Shown in pieces: positions 8,547 through 17,707 of a DNA stretch of 64,000 bases. The stretch covers positions 1-64,000 of the forward strand of contig NZ_RKST01000022.1 of NCBI RefSeq assembly GCF_003934165.1, given 5' to 3'. Made by a program: the position numbers and the translations under genes. Each line of letters begins with the position of its first letter. Within the stretch, counting starts at the first letter, position 1. The notes beneath the pieces were generated by a model, which was given only the letters and a program-made list of their open reading frames with translations, searched no databases and had not been told where the DNA came from. Source of the DNA: Borborobacter arsenicus (GTDB lineage Bacteria > Pseudomonadota > Alphaproteobacteria > Rhizobiales > Rhizobiaceae).

Positions 8547-9207
8547 GCTTCCATTCCTCCTGCCTTCGTCATGCTGCTCATTTAAGCAGCCAAAGTCGGC
8601 ACGCCAATGACGCTTCGGCGACGAAGTTGTGACGCGGCGAAAAAAAACCATCCCCCCTCTGCCACCTCTCTCATAATCCCTCGCACTGCCCTTGCGGGAA
8701 CCGGGTCTAGAACCGGGATCAGGAAGGGCGGCGGTGACCCTCCCCCGCGCCGTGGTAAGCGCGGGCATGCAGGGGCCCGAGACAGGCTGGCGGGTCGAAG
8801 GGTCGGGCGCAAAATGCTCGACTTCAAGGCTTGCGGAGAACGCCGCGGCGTCCTTTGCCCGTCATGGCGACGGGACTCAGGGGCGCTGCGACCGGTCGAC
8901 TTCGGGACAGGCACCGGCGGGGCGCGAAGGTCGCGCCACGTAATATCTATTCGGAAGGCACGGCCCAGCGCCCCGCTTCCCGGCTCTTTGACAATGGCCA
9001 GACGCGATTATGCGGGCGTGGCAATGGAAAACTGTGCCCTTGGCTGCGTCTGGCCATCCGGGTCCCCGCCAGCGACGAGCGAAGCGAGGCAGCTTAAGGG
9101 CGGGTCATGGAAGATGGTGAGCGGCAGCCTTCGCAAACCTTGGGCTCGCCTCTCACGGATGCGCAACAATTCATTCATTTTCAGGGTTTGTCGCGTTCAA
9201 TACTCAC
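8547..9207. other. 661-nt region without a supported gene
   Basis: Open frames here have arginine-, proline- and glycine-rich translations without domains and no good ribosome sites. The base pattern is that of noncoding GC-rich DNA. A direct repeat of ACCGGG flanks TCTAGA near 8700-8717, and GACGAGCGAAGCGAGGC occurs near 9073-9089. The region should contain the promoters for the leftward 63-residue protein and the rightward PAP2-like gene. I see no RNA gene that I can name. Confidence 0.5.
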
Positions 9208-10143
9208 ATGACACAAAGTAGATTTCGCCTTTGGCCTGCCGAATTGTTCATCCTGAAGCTCAGCGCAAGTCTGATGGCGCTCGATGCATGTTTGATCCTG
9301 CTGCGCGGCTCCAATATTGACATCGCAAGCTATGGGGCGGTCATCGGCCTGGCTGTCGTTCTGTTCGCGGTTGGCTTTGCCTATCGCCGTACGGGACGAA
9401 GTGAACCCATTGCATCGACGGCGATATGCACCGGGCTGCTTGTCCTTTTCACCAGTTCCATGTCGCAGTTCAGCTATCTTCTCCTACCGAATCCGCGCCC
9501 GGTCATCGACGCCTGGCTCACAGCGATCGATGGCCTATTCGGTTACCACTGGCCCGACGCCCTCGCCCTCAGTGCCCGGCATCCGCTGTTCAACGAGGCC
9601 ATGAGATTCGCCTATCTGTCGACGCTGCCACAGATGGCGATACTGGTCGTTGTGCTGGGACTGACGGGACGCATCAGGACCTTGCAGGCGCTGATCGGAT
9701 CGATCGCCATATCGGGCATGCTGACGGTAATGTTCTGGGGTGTATTTCCTTCGCTGGGGCCGAGCACGCTTTATGCGGTGTCACCCGAAATACTTGCCAC
9801 GGTTCGCCCCGTCGTTGATCCGGAATATGGTGCAGACATCACAAGACTACTGCACGATGGCCCTTCACACCTTTCGCCCGACGAGATCCGCGGGTTGATC
9901 GCCTTCCCCTCCTACCACACCGTTCTGGCTGCCACGGCGACTTATTATTCGCGCAAGGTTTCTTGGGCGTTCCCGTTCTTTCTTATCGTCAATCTGATCG
10001 TCCTGCCCGCCGTTCTTGTGCATGGCGGCCATCACCTTGTCGATATTCCGGCGGGCTTTGCAGTCTTTGCCGTCTCGGCATTCATTGCACACCGGATGGT
10101 TGGTGATAACAGATTGCCGCAACCCGCCCTCGGAGCGCGCTAG
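9208..10143 (+). CDS. PAP2-superfamily integral membrane phosphatase/transferase
   Basis: The 311-residue protein has about six hydrophobic spans and two of the three phosphatidic-acid-phosphatase motifs in the form seen in the PAP2_3/inositol-phosphorylceramide-synthase branch. These are FPSYHT near residue 233, with the first catalytic histidine, and HGGHHLVDIPAGF near 272, with the nucleophilic histidine and its aspartate. Family members remove or transfer phosphate-linked head groups on lipids at the outer face of the inner membrane. The substrate here is unknown. The ATG at 9208 lacks a strong ribosome site. Its neighbours are an intergenic stretch upstream and a Flp pilin downstream, which do not clarify its role. 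Confidence 0.75.
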   Translation: MTQSRFRLWPAELFILKLSASLMALDACLILLRGSNIDIASYGAVIGLAVVLFAVGFAYRRTGRSEPIASTAICTGLLVLFTSSMSQFSYLLLPNPRPVIDAWLTAIDGLFGYHWPDALALSARHPLFNEAMRFAYLSTLPQMAILVVVLGLTGRIRTLQALIGSIAISGMLTVMFWGVFPSLGPSTLYAVSPEILATVRPVVDPEYGADITRLLHDGPSHLSPDEIRGLIAFPSYHTVLAATATYYSRKVSWAFPFFLIVNLIVLPAVLVHGGHHLVDIPAGFAVFAVSAFIAHRMVGDNRLPQPALGAR

Positions 10144-10310
10144 TTGGACTGCGAACGCTTGAGCATTCGGTAACCAAACAAAGGGAAATGATTTGTTCAC
10201 CAAACTCCTTAACGCGCCTGAAATCAGCGCTTCGTAAGGTGAGGTCGGCTTCAACGAAAGCCTGATCACACGGGTAGACGCTCTAAAACAACGGGCAACG
10301 GAGAAACGAA

Positions 10311-10487
10311 ATGACGAACCTCATGAACCGCTTTCTGAAGGATGAGTCCGGCGCAACCGCCATCGAATACGGCCTGATTGCCGCCCTCATCGCTCTGGCT
10401 ATCATTACCGGCGCGGGCTTCGTCGGCACCAGCCTGGACACGAAGTTCAAGGCCATTTCCACCAAGCTTGACACCACCAACCCCTAA
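10311..10487 (+). CDS. flp: Flp/Fap-type (type IVb) pilin
   Basis: This 58-residue protein is a Flp pilin, the subunit of the thin adhesive pili built by Tad machinery. Residues 10-20 read KDESGATAIEY, with the prepilin peptidase cut expected between Gly14 and Ala15, a glutamate at +5 and a tyrosine at +6. The hydrophobic helix GLIAALIALAII follows. GGAGAAACGAA precedes the ATG. A strong hairpin terminator lies 30 nt after the stop, so it is a one-gene transcript. No cpa, rcp or tad gene is in the window, so this is either an orphan pilin or one that depends on a Tad locus elsewhere. Confidence 0.93.
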   Translation: MTNLMNRFLKDESGATAIEYGLIAALIALAIITGAGFVGTSLDTKFKAISTKLDTTNP

Positions 10488-10516
10488 GCAGGGCATTTGG
10501 TACGTCGCGAATATGG

Positions 10517-10547
10517 AAAGGGCCGCTCGAAAGCGGCCCTTTTCATT
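10517..10547. terminator. Bidirectional hairpin terminator between flp and livM
   Basis: A perfect 11-bp stem (10517-10527 with 10532-10542, AAAGGGCCGCT and its complement) closes on a CGAA loop, which is TTCG on the other strand. It is followed by T-rich sequence on the + side, and CCCTTT ends the arm on the - side as well. It sits between two convergent genes and can serve both. Confidence 0.88.
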
Positions 10548-10594
10548 TGCGGCGCAATCAGGGAATTGCCAGCGGCGGCAAGGCTTCGCCAGCC

Positions 10595-11863
10595 TCACTC
10601 ATATTTCACGATCTTCTCCGGCAGCAGCCCCTTGGGTGCAAAGCGCAGCACGAGAATGATCGTCAAGCCGATGACGAAGACGCGCATCTGCAGCGCGCGG
10701 GTAGCCAGATCGTCGGGCGGCGCGATGTTGAACACATTCTGCAACCAGTCGGCGCCGTAGCGGAACAGGATCAGCGCTGCCGGCTCCGACATGGTCCAAA
10801 TGACATAGACCAGCAGCGCCCCGAAGATCGAGCCGAGATTGTTGCCGGAACCGCCCAGCACCACCATGATCAGCACAAGGAAGGTGTGGTTGATCGGCAG
10901 GAAGCCGCTCGGATCGAAAATGCCGCCAAAAGTGATCAATGCGGCACCGCCGACGCCGACGATGAAATTGCCGATCACGAACATTTCGAGCAGCCGGCGG
11001 TTGACATTCTTGCCGACCGACTCGGCCGCCAGCTCATTGTCGCGGATAGCTCGCATCATGCGGCCCCAGGGCGAGGCCCAGCCACGTTGCAAAAGCACAT
11101 AGATGATGACGATCAGCACCGCCGTTATCGACAGATAGGCCGCGCGAGCCACCACAAAGCCGATTTCATTGGGTGTTGGCACCGGCCAAGGCAGCGGCGA
11201 AACGGTCAGCGTTCCACGGGTCAGCCAGTCGGCATTCTTCAGGAAGGCCTTGACGATCTCGGCAATGCCGAGCGTGGCGATGGCCAGATAGTCCGACCGC
11301 AGGCCGAGCGTGATGCGCCCGATGAACCAGGCGAGCACCGCGGCAAAGACGCCGCCCACCAGCCAGCCAAGCCCGACCGGAAGACCGAAGCCGCCGATGA
11401 AGCCGGAATTCTGCTCGATGATAGCGGCTGCCGGCGTCAGCGCATTCTGCGCCATCATATAGGTGGCAAGCGCAGCGATGATGGTCAGCATGGTGCGGAT
11501 GCGCCTGGGCACGCCGTAGCGATCGATGCGGCTCAAAAGCACTGTGACCGCGCCGCCGATGGCAATGATCAGCGCCATGCGCAGAAGCCATCCCGGCGCT
11601 TCCGACTGCCAGAACACCGGATTGACGGGATAGGAGATCAGCATCGAGCCGAAGGCCGCAATGGCGATAAAGCCCATGATGCCGGCATTGAACAAGCCGG
11701 CATAGCCCCACTGCACGTTGAGCCCGAGCGCCACGATCGCCAGGCAGCCGGCTTCGGCCAGCATGCGCAGCGCATAGGCATTGCCCTGCCAGATGAAGAT
11801 CAGTGCGACGATGACGGCAAGGCCGACAAGCAGCGAGGCCGTGCGCAGTTCCAACACCTTCAT
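10595..11863 (-). CDS. livM: Branched-chain amino acid-type ABC transporter permease LivM
   Basis: This is one of two inner-membrane permeases of a HAAT-family ABC importer. The product (422 residues) is strongly hydrophobic, with about ten spans. It carries the LivM/LivH loop that contacts the ATPases (RMMRAIRDNELAAESVGKN, near residue 260). GTG at 11866 and ATG at 11863 are both possible. I choose ATG because AAAGG lies 7 nt before it and because TGATG overlaps the livH stop. It is the last gene of a livK-G-F-H-M block with overlapping genes. The block follows an aromatic acyl-CoA gene cluster on the same strand, so the cargo may be an aromatic acid rather than leucine. Confidence 0.93.
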   Translation of the reverse strand: MKVLELRTASLLVGLAVIVALIFIWQGNAYALRMLAEAGCLAIVALGLNVQWGYAGLFNAGIMGFIAIAAFGSMLISYPVNPVFWQSEAPGWLLRMALIIAIGGAVTVLLSRIDRYGVPRRIRTMLTIIAALATYMMAQNALTPAAAIIEQNSGFIGGFGLPVGLGWLVGGVFAAVLAWFIGRITLGLRSDYLAIATLGIAEIVKAFLKNADWLTRGTLTVSPLPWPVPTPNEIGFVVARAAYLSITAVLIVIIYVLLQRGWASPWGRMMRAIRDNELAAESVGKNVNRRLLEMFVIGNFIVGVGGAALITFGGIFDPSGFLPINHTFLVLIMVVLGGSGNNLGSIFGALLVYVIWTMSEPAALILFRYGADWLQNVFNIAPPDDLATRALQMRVFVIGLTIILVLRFAPKGLLPEKIVKYE

Positions 11864-12885
11864 CACAGCACCTTTCCCTTGAAGATCCCGTTCGGGCGCC
11901 AGATCAGGACAGCGACCAGGATGACGAAGGGCACCACGATCTTGTATTCGGTCGGCACGAAGGTGAGATTTGCCGGCAGTTCCAGCCAGTCAGGCATATG
12001 CGGCTTGAGCGGTCGCAGCAAGATCGCCCAGTTGAACACCGCAACCGTTTCGGTGAAGCCGACGATGAGACCTCCGACGATCGCGCCATAGGGCTGGCCG
12101 ATGCCACCGACGATGATGGCGGCAACGATAGGCAAAAGCAGGTTGAAGCTCAGATCGGGCTTGAGGCTGACATCCATTGCCAGCAGCGTGCCGCCCGCAG
12201 CGGCAAGGCTGCCGGCGATGATCCAGGTGACGCGCACCACATGCGCGGTGCCGATACCGGAAATGCGGGCGAGATCGGCATTGTCGGACATTGCCCGCAT
12301 CGCCTTGCCGGTGCGCGAGCGTGTCAGGAACAGATGCAGCGCCACGATGGCCACCACCGTAAAGACGATCAGCAGCACCTGCGGTTCGGTGATGACGATG
12401 TCACGCCCGGCAAAGGGTATGCGGTAGATATCCTTGGAGCCGACATACATCTGGCGCGGGGCGGTGCCGAAAAACAGGCGGATCAGCCCCTGCAGCATCA
12501 GCATGACGCCGAAGGAAGCAATCACCAGTGTGATCGGCTTGGGGTTTGTCTTGCGCACCGGCACATAAAATGTCTTGTCGATGAGGATGGTGACGAGCGC
12601 CGTAACCGCCATGGCGATGGGCAGCACGACGAACGCCGTCGGCAGGCCGACATAGGCGCCGAGACCAGGCATCGCCATGGTCAGCATGAAGGCGATGAAG
12701 GCGCCAAGCGTCATCAGGTCGCCATGAGCAAAATTGGCGAAGCGCAAAATTCCCCAGGCAAGCGTCATGCCGACAGCGCCGAGCGCATAGATTGAGCCGA
12801 TGATCAGGCCGGCGATTACCACCTTATTGATGAAGAATACGAGTTCGTTGATCGGCAATGCCGACAGCAGGCCAATAGTGTCCAT
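11863..12885 (-). CDS. livH: Branched-chain amino acid-type ABC transporter permease LivH
   Basis: This is the second permease of the HAAT importer, 340 residues with about eight hydrophobic spans. The conserved segment GMTLAWGILRFANFAHGDLM near residue 40 is the usual LivH N-terminal signature. KAMRAMSDNADLARISGI near 195 is the loop that couples to the ATPase. The start ATG at 12885 overlaps the livF stop by one base (TGATG), and its own stop overlaps livM, which points to translational coupling. It pairs with LivM to form the transmembrane channel. Confidence 0.94.
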   Translation of the reverse strand: MDTIGLLSALPINELVFFINKVVIAGLIIGSIYALGAVGMTLAWGILRFANFAHGDLMTLGAFIAFMLTMAMPGLGAYVGLPTAFVVLPIAMAVTALVTILIDKTFYVPVRKTNPKPITLVIASFGVMLMLQGLIRLFFGTAPRQMYVGSKDIYRIPFAGRDIVITEPQVLLIVFTVVAIVALHLFLTRSRTGKAMRAMSDNADLARISGIGTAHVVRVTWIIAGSLAAAGGTLLAMDVSLKPDLSFNLLLPIVAAIIVGGIGQPYGAIVGGLIVGFTETVAVFNWAILLRPLKPHMPDWLELPANLTFVPTEYKIVVPFVILVAVLIWRPNGIFKGKVL

Positions 12886-13601
12886 CAGTGTTTCGTCCCG
12901 CCGCCTAGGAAGCTTTCGGCCACCTCGGGATCGTCGAGCAGCGCCTGGCCCGTATCGGTGAAGGAGTTCTTGCCTCCGGCCAGAACAAATCCCTTATGCG
13001 CGATGGCCAATGCCTGGCGCGCATTCTGCTCGACCATCAAAATGCCCACGCCCGCCTCGTTGATGGCGATGACGCGCTCGAAGATTTCGCCCATATAGCG
13101 CGGCGAAAGTCCCGCCGTCGGCTCATCGAGCAGCAGCAGCTTCGGCTCCATCATCAGGGCGCGCCCGATCGCCACCATCTGCCGCTGGCCGCCGGAAAGC
13201 TCGCCGGCCGGCTGCTTGTGCTTGTCGCGCAGCGGCGGGAAATATTCGAAGATCTTTTCGATGAGATAGCGAAAATCGTCGCGGCGCGTATAGGCGCCCA
13301 TTTCGAGGTTTTCGCGCACGCTCATGGTCGGGAAGACATTGAATTCCTGCGGAACGAAGGAAAGGCCGGCCCGCACCAGATTTTCCGGCCGGGCATTGGT
13401 AACCTCCTTGCCGTCAAAGGATATGCTGCCTTGTGAAACGTTCAGGAGCCCGAACAACGCCTTCAAGGTGGTGGATTTTCCCGCACCGTTCGGCCCGACG
13501 ATCACGCCGATCTCGTGGGCCTCGACCTCGATGGTGACGCCATTGAGGATATTGGCGCCGCCATAGCCGGCGTGGATGTCGCGCATGCTCAACAGGCTCA
13601 T
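12885..13601 (-). CDS. livF: ABC transporter ATP-binding protein LivF
   Basis: This cytosolic ATPase of the HAAT importer has 238 residues. It shows Walker A GPNGAGKST near residue 37, the signature LSGGQRQM near 137, Walker B LLLLDEPTAGLSP near 157, and the LivF-typical MVEQNARQAL switch region near 192. ATG at 13601 overlaps the livG stop by four bases (ATGA). It forms a heterodimer with LivG. Confidence 0.95.
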   Translation of the reverse strand: MSLLSMRDIHAGYGGANILNGVTIEVEAHEIGVIVGPNGAGKSTTLKALFGLLNVSQGSISFDGKEVTNARPENLVRAGLSFVPQEFNVFPTMSVRENLEMGAYTRRDDFRYLIEKIFEYFPPLRDKHKQPAGELSGGQRQMVAIGRALMMEPKLLLLDEPTAGLSPRYMGEIFERVIAINEAGVGILMVEQNARQALAIAHKGFVLAGGKNSFTDTGQALLDDPEVAESFLGGGTKH

Positions 13602-14383
13602 GATGCGCGCCCCATCGCCGTGCCGCCGCCGAAATAGGCTTCGATGACTTCCGGGTTCTTGCGGATTTCAGCCATCGGCCCCTGCACCATCACGGTTCCG
13701 GCCGCCATGACGATGACGGGATCGCACAGACGCGCGATCAGGTCCATGTCGTGCTCGATGACGAAAAACGTCAGGCCCTTGTCGCGATTGAGCGATTCGA
13801 CGACCGAAGCGAGATCATTGAGAAGGGTGCGGTTGACGCCCGCCGCCACCTCGTCAAGAAGCACGACGTTCGGGTCTGCCATCATGACGCGCCCAAGCTC
13901 CAGCAACTTCTTCTGGCCACCCGAGAGGTTGCCGGCGCATTCGTTGCGGACATGGGTAAGACGCAGGATCCTGAGAATTTCCTCGGCCTTGCGCCGCACG
14001 GCCAGTTCATCGCGAACCACCTTTGCCCGCCGGAAACAGGCGTCGAACAGCGATTCTTCCGACCTGCTGCCAGTCACCGCCATCAGATTCTCAAGTGCCG
14101 TGAGGCTGGAGAACTCCTGAGCGATCTGGAAGGTTCGCGACAGGCCGCACTCGAACAGTTCATGTGCCGGCATTCCGGTCACATTCTTGCCGTTCAGCCA
14201 TATGGTGCCCGATGTCGGCGCAAATGCACCGGCCACCATGTTGAACATGGTGGTCTTGCCCGCACCGTTAGGGCCTATCAGGCCGGTGATCGTCCCCTGC
14301 TCGACTTTCAGGGAACAGTTGTCCACCGCAAGCACTTGTCCAAAGCGCTTGCTGACATTTTTGACTTCGATGAGCGTCGTCAC
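13598..14383 (-). CDS. livG: ABC transporter ATP-binding protein LivG
   Basis: This is the second ATPase of the HAAT importer, 261 residues. Walker A is GPNGAGKTT near residue 37, the signature is LSGGQKKLLELGR near 154, and Walker B is VVLLDEVAAGVN near 176. The switch histidine is in FVIEHDMDLI. The start is a GTG at 14383 after a G-rich ribosome site. A stem-loop separates it from livK upstream (14477-14500), so the ATPase and permease genes may be expressed below the level of the binding protein. Confidence 0.94.
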   Translation of the reverse strand: MTTLIEVKNVSKRFGQVLAVDNCSLKVEQGTITGLIGPNGAGKTTMFNMVAGAFAPTSGTIWLNGKNVTGMPAHELFECGLSRTFQIAQEFSSLTALENLMAVTGSRSEESLFDACFRRAKVVRDELAVRRKAEEILRILRLTHVRNECAGNLSGGQKKLLELGRVMMADPNVVLLDEVAAGVNRTLLNDLASVVESLNRDKGLTFFVIEHDMDLIARLCDPVIVMAAGTVMVQGPMAEIRKNPEVIEAYFGGGTAMGRAS

Positions 14384-14476
14384 GCCACCCCCGCTGGATT
14401 ATTTGTTTCTTGGACATGCCGCAGGCTTGTTTCCCGATATCCCCATAGCGGGCGCCTTGCACGTCTGCGATGGCAA

Positions 14477-14500
14477 GAGGCCCGGACGTTGCCGGACCTC
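14477..14500 (-). terminator. Stem-loop between livK and livG
   Basis: On the reverse strand GAGGTCCGG (14500-14492) pairs with CCGGGCCTC (14485-14477), giving nine pairs including one G-U, with a CAACGT loop. Only a weak T-run follows. Stem-loops at this place in binding-protein operons usually protect the upstream message or attenuate the downstream one, so this is likely partial rather than full termination. Confidence 0.45.
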
Positions 14501-14518
14501 CTGCTTTTGGTATCTTTT

Positions 14519-15730
14519 TTACTGGGTCTTGGCGTCCTTGAAGCCCTTGCCGTCGACAACCATGTGAATGACGTTGCCCGGCACGTCGCCATTCTTGTCG
14601 AATTCATGGCTTCCGGAGGCGCCTTCGTAGTTGATGTCCTTGCCTTCGGCGAGCAGCTTCTTGGCCTTTTCCCACTCACCGGGAAGAATGACCTCGCCCG
14701 GCTCGGACGACACCTCGCGCAGGGCCGCGCTAAGGCCCTCGCGCGTATCCTTGCCGACCTTCTGGATGGAAAGCGCGATCAGGAATGCCGCGTCGTAGGA
14801 CTGCGCGCCGAAGCTGGAATTCGGGTCGAGACCCGCATCCTTGGCGAGCTTGTTATAGACCTCGGTGCCCGGGCTGGTGGTGTTGCCGATACGCACGCCG
14901 ACCATGCCGTCCAGCTTGCCTTCGCCGATATTGGTCACGATCGCATCGCCGACCATGCCGTCGCCGCCGGCAAACTTGTTGAAGTCGCCGCCTTCGAGCG
15001 CCTGGCGGATAATGGTCGAGCCCGAACCGTCGACATAGGCCAGCACGACCAGCAGTTCGGCACCGGAGGCCGAAAGCGAGCCAATCTCGGCGCGATAATC
15101 AGCCTTGTTGTCCTCATGCGCTTCCTTGGCCGAAACCGTGCCGCCAAGCGCCTTGAAAGAGCTTTCCAGCGCGTCGGCGAAACCCTTGCCATAGTCGTTG
15201 TTGACATAGGTGATGGCAATATTCTCATTGCCCTGATCCTTCAGGATCTTGGCCAGGACCTCGCCGCTATAGGCGTCCGACGAGGTGGTGCGGAACACCA
15301 GATCCTTGTCGTCGAGGCCCGTCAGCGCCGGCGAAGTCGCGGCAGGCGAAATCAGAAGCACACCGCCTGGAATGGCGGCGTTGTTGGCAGCCGCAATCGT
15401 CTCACCCGAGCAGAGCGGACCGACAAGTGCGGTCACCTTTTCGGAATTGACCATGCGGTCGGCAGCATTGGAAGCCGCCGTTGCGTCGGCGCAGGTCGAG
15501 TCAGCCGAAATGAAGTCGACCTTCTGGCCGTCCAGGATTCCGCCCTGTTCATTGACCTGCTTCATTGCGAGCTCGGCAGCAGCGAAGATCGGCGGCACGA
15601 GGCTTTCGATCGGTCCGGTGAAGCCACCGAGGAAGCCGACCTTGACATCGGCATTGGCGTAGGCGGTGCCGGCCAGCAATGCGGCACCAAGCGTGGCAGA
15701 CGCCAGCAGCCGTCTGGTGATGGATTTCAT
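14519..15730 (-). CDS. livK: HAAT-family periplasmic substrate-binding protein
   Basis: This is the type I periplasmic binding protein that feeds the LivHMGF importer. From the ATG at 15730 it has 403 residues. A Sec signal peptide comes first (MKSITRRLLASATLGAALLA, then an AYA cut site), followed by DVKVGFLGGFTGPIESL, typical of the family's first strand. GPLCSGETIAAANNAAIP near residue 105 is the ligand-side loop. GGGAG lies upstream of the ATG. The ligand cannot be read from sequence. Members of this family also bind aromatic acids, and the upstream ligase and monooxygenase genes on the same strand point that way. Confidence 0.92.
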   Translation of the reverse strand: MKSITRRLLASATLGAALLAGTAYANADVKVGFLGGFTGPIESLVPPIFAAAELAMKQVNEQGGILDGQKVDFISADSTCADATAASNAADRMVNSEKVTALVGPLCSGETIAAANNAAIPGGVLLISPAATSPALTGLDDKDLVFRTTSSDAYSGEVLAKILKDQGNENIAITYVNNDYGKGFADALESSFKALGGTVSAKEAHEDNKADYRAEIGSLSASGAELLVVLAYVDGSGSTIIRQALEGGDFNKFAGGDGMVGDAIVTNIGEGKLDGMVGVRIGNTTSPGTEVYNKLAKDAGLDPNSSFGAQSYDAAFLIALSIQKVGKDTREGLSAALREVSSEPGEVILPGEWEKAKKLLAEGKDINYEGASGSHEFDKNGDVPGNVIHMVVDGKGFKDAKTQ

Positions 15731-16078
15731 TTTTCTCTCACTCCCTGTGTATTTACGAGACGCTACAGCGCAGCTCGGCACGACCCCTCGTGCCTGCATG
15801 CAACTATGCTCGGCTTCGTTCGCAGGCGCCAGTCAGACGAAAAAAATAGGCGTATGCTCCCGACCCTGATCAGTTCTTAGAGAACTGCATCGTTTCGAAC
15901 AAGAGCCTTGAGGTAGAGGTCATTTAATATGCTCAACGCAGCTCCAGCAACGACTCAAAGCTCGACTTCGAAGGCTCTGATCTCGTGCAATAAATCCAAT
16001 TTCCAGCCTAAGCCGGTGTCTCTTCCTCCGGTCATGACTTCCAGCCGGACAAGCGTGGCGAAGCCTTGGTTACTGGCG
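15731..16078. other. 348-nt gap between acyl-CoA ligase and livK, with a 17-nt palindrome
   Basis: No gene is supported. At 15871-15887 CAGTTCT-TAG-AGAACTG is a perfect 7-bp inverted repeat with a 3-nt centre, about 140 nt before the livK start. It has the size and form of a protein-binding operator. The gap is long enough to hold a separate promoter for the transporter genes, so livK-G-F-H-M may be its own transcription unit. Confidence 0.5.
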
Positions 16079-17704
16079 TCAGAGCGGCCTTTTCTGCTTG
16101 AGCACGAAACGCTGGATCTTTCCGGTCGCAGTCTTGGGCAGTGCCTCGATGAACCTGACCGAACGCGGATACTTGTATGGCGCGATCGTCTGCTTGACGT
16201 GGTCTTGAAGCGCCTTGGCAGTCAGGTCATTTGCCTCGACGCCTTCGGCCAGTACGATATGGGCCTCGACAATCTCCCCCCTCGCCTCATCGGGAGCGCC
16301 GATGACGGCGCATTCGGCGACGAATTCATGCGCCAGAAGAGCCGCTTCGACCTCCGGTCCGGCAATATTATAGCCGGCCGAAACGATCATATCATCTGAA
16401 CGGGCAGCAAAGTGGAAATAGCCTTCCTCGTCCTGCCAGAAGGAATCGCCGGTCAGGTTCCATCCATTGCGCACATAAGTTTTTTGGCGGTTGTCGGCGA
16501 GATAACGGCAACCCGTCGGCCCGCGTACCGCGAGCCGGCCTATCTCGCCGCGCGCTACCTCGTTCATCTCCTCATCGACGATCCTTGCCTCGTAGCCGCC
16601 GACCGGCTTGCCGGTCGAGCCCGGAGCCGAGTCGCCGAACCGGTTGGAGATGAAGATATGCAGCATTTCGGTCGAGCCGATGCCGTCGAGCATCGGCTTT
16701 CCGGTCTTCTTCATCCACGCCTCGTAGACCGGCGCCGGCAAGGTTTCGCCGGCCGACACGGCGGCGCGCAGTGAACTCAGGTCAGCGCCCTCGTCCATCG
16801 CCGCCAGCATGACGCGATAGGCAGTCGGCGCGGTGAAGCTGACCGTTGCCTTGTAGGTCTCGATGATCTCGATCATCTTGGGCGGCGTTGCCTGTTCGAG
16901 CAGCGTCGCGGCCGCGCCAAAGCGCAGCGGAAAGATCGCAAGGCCGCCGAGGCCGAAGGTGAAGGCCAGGGGCGGCGAGCCGACAAACACGTCTTGCGGC
17001 GTCACCGACAAAACCTCCTTGGCATAGGCGTCGGCGATAATCAGCAGATCGCGATGGAAATGCATCGTCGCCTTGGGTTCGCCAGTGGTGCCGGAGGTGA
17101 AGCCGAGAAGGGCCACATCATCGCGGCTTGTCGGCACGGCATCGAATTTCACCGGCTTGTCGAGCGCTATACGGTCCAGTTCGGCGTCGTGGTTCGCGGT
17201 GCCGTCGAAGCCGATCACCTTTTTGAGAAAGCGGCTTTCCTTGGCGCATGCGACGAGTTCATCCTTGATGCGCGTATCGCACAGGGCGAACTCGACCTCG
17301 GCCTTGTCGACGATCTTGGTCAGTTCGCCGGCGCGCAGCATCGGCATGGTGTTGACCACGACCGCGCCTGCCTTGGTGGCGGCGAGCCAGCAGGCAACCA
17401 TAGCCGGATTGTTGGCCGAGCGGATCAATACGCGGTTGCCCGGCTTGACGCCGTAATTCTCCACCAGCGCATGGGCGATACGGTTCGACCAGTCGGCCAG
17501 TTCCTTATAGGTGCGGCGGCGGCCATTGCCGATCAGGGCCGTATTGTCGCCAAACCCCTTGGCGACCAAGGCATCCGATAATTCGTAGCCGGCATTCAGC
17601 GTCTGCGGATAGTCGAAACCGTCGAGCAGCAGGTCGGGCCACTGGTCGGCCGGAGGCAGGTTGTCGCGTGTGAATGTGTCGATATGCGCCGATGGTCCAA
17701 GCAT
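16079..17704 (-). CDS. Aromatic acid-CoA ligase (2-aminobenzoate/benzoate-CoA ligase type)
   Basis: This is a member of the adenylate-forming superfamily, which activates a carboxylic acid with ATP and joins it to coenzyme A. The 541 residues have the P-loop-like LLGFTSGTTGEPKATMHFH near 195-213, the A5-type core GIGSTEMLHIF, the hinge region SDDMIVSAGYNI near 440, and the C-terminal catalytic lysine in KTATGKIQRF near 530. The overall pattern is the benzoate/2-aminobenzoate-CoA ligase group. It starts 3 nt after the acyl-CoA dehydrogenase gene stops and is the last gene of the enzyme cluster that begins at 23224. It probably performs the first step, making the aryl-CoA substrate of the monooxygenase. 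Confidence 0.82.
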   Translation of the reverse strand: MLGPSAHIDTFTRDNLPPADQWPDLLLDGFDYPQTLNAGYELSDALVAKGFGDNTALIGNGRRRTYKELADWSNRIAHALVENYGVKPGNRVLIRSANNPAMVACWLAATKAGAVVVNTMPMLRAGELTKIVDKAEVEFALCDTRIKDELVACAKESRFLKKVIGFDGTANHDAELDRIALDKPVKFDAVPTSRDDVALLGFTSGTTGEPKATMHFHRDLLIIADAYAKEVLSVTPQDVFVGSPPLAFTFGLGGLAIFPLRFGAAATLLEQATPPKMIEIIETYKATVSFTAPTAYRVMLAAMDEGADLSSLRAAVSAGETLPAPVYEAWMKKTGKPMLDGIGSTEMLHIFISNRFGDSAPGSTGKPVGGYEARIVDEEMNEVARGEIGRLAVRGPTGCRYLADNRQKTYVRNGWNLTGDSFWQDEEGYFHFAARSDDMIVSAGYNIAGPEVEAALLAHEFVAECAVIGAPDEARGEIVEAHIVLAEGVEANDLTAKALQDHVKQTIAPYKYPRSVRFIEALPKTATGKIQRFVLKQKRPL

Positions 17705-17707
17705 CTG

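Noticed and set aside
8607-9221. Possible 204-residue protein in the gap before the PAP2-like gene
   Set aside because: The translation is Arg/Gly/Pro-rich with no domain or ribosome site, and overlapping frames look equally plausible.
13751-15880. A 709-codon + strand frame across livG, livK and the gap between them
   Set aside because: It runs antisense to two well-supported transporter genes and has no recognisable domain.
15871-15887. LexA/SOS box before livK
   Set aside because: The alphaproteobacterial LexA site is a direct repeat GAAC-N7-GAAC; this is an inverted repeat GTTCT-N3-AGAAC and is not near a repair gene.
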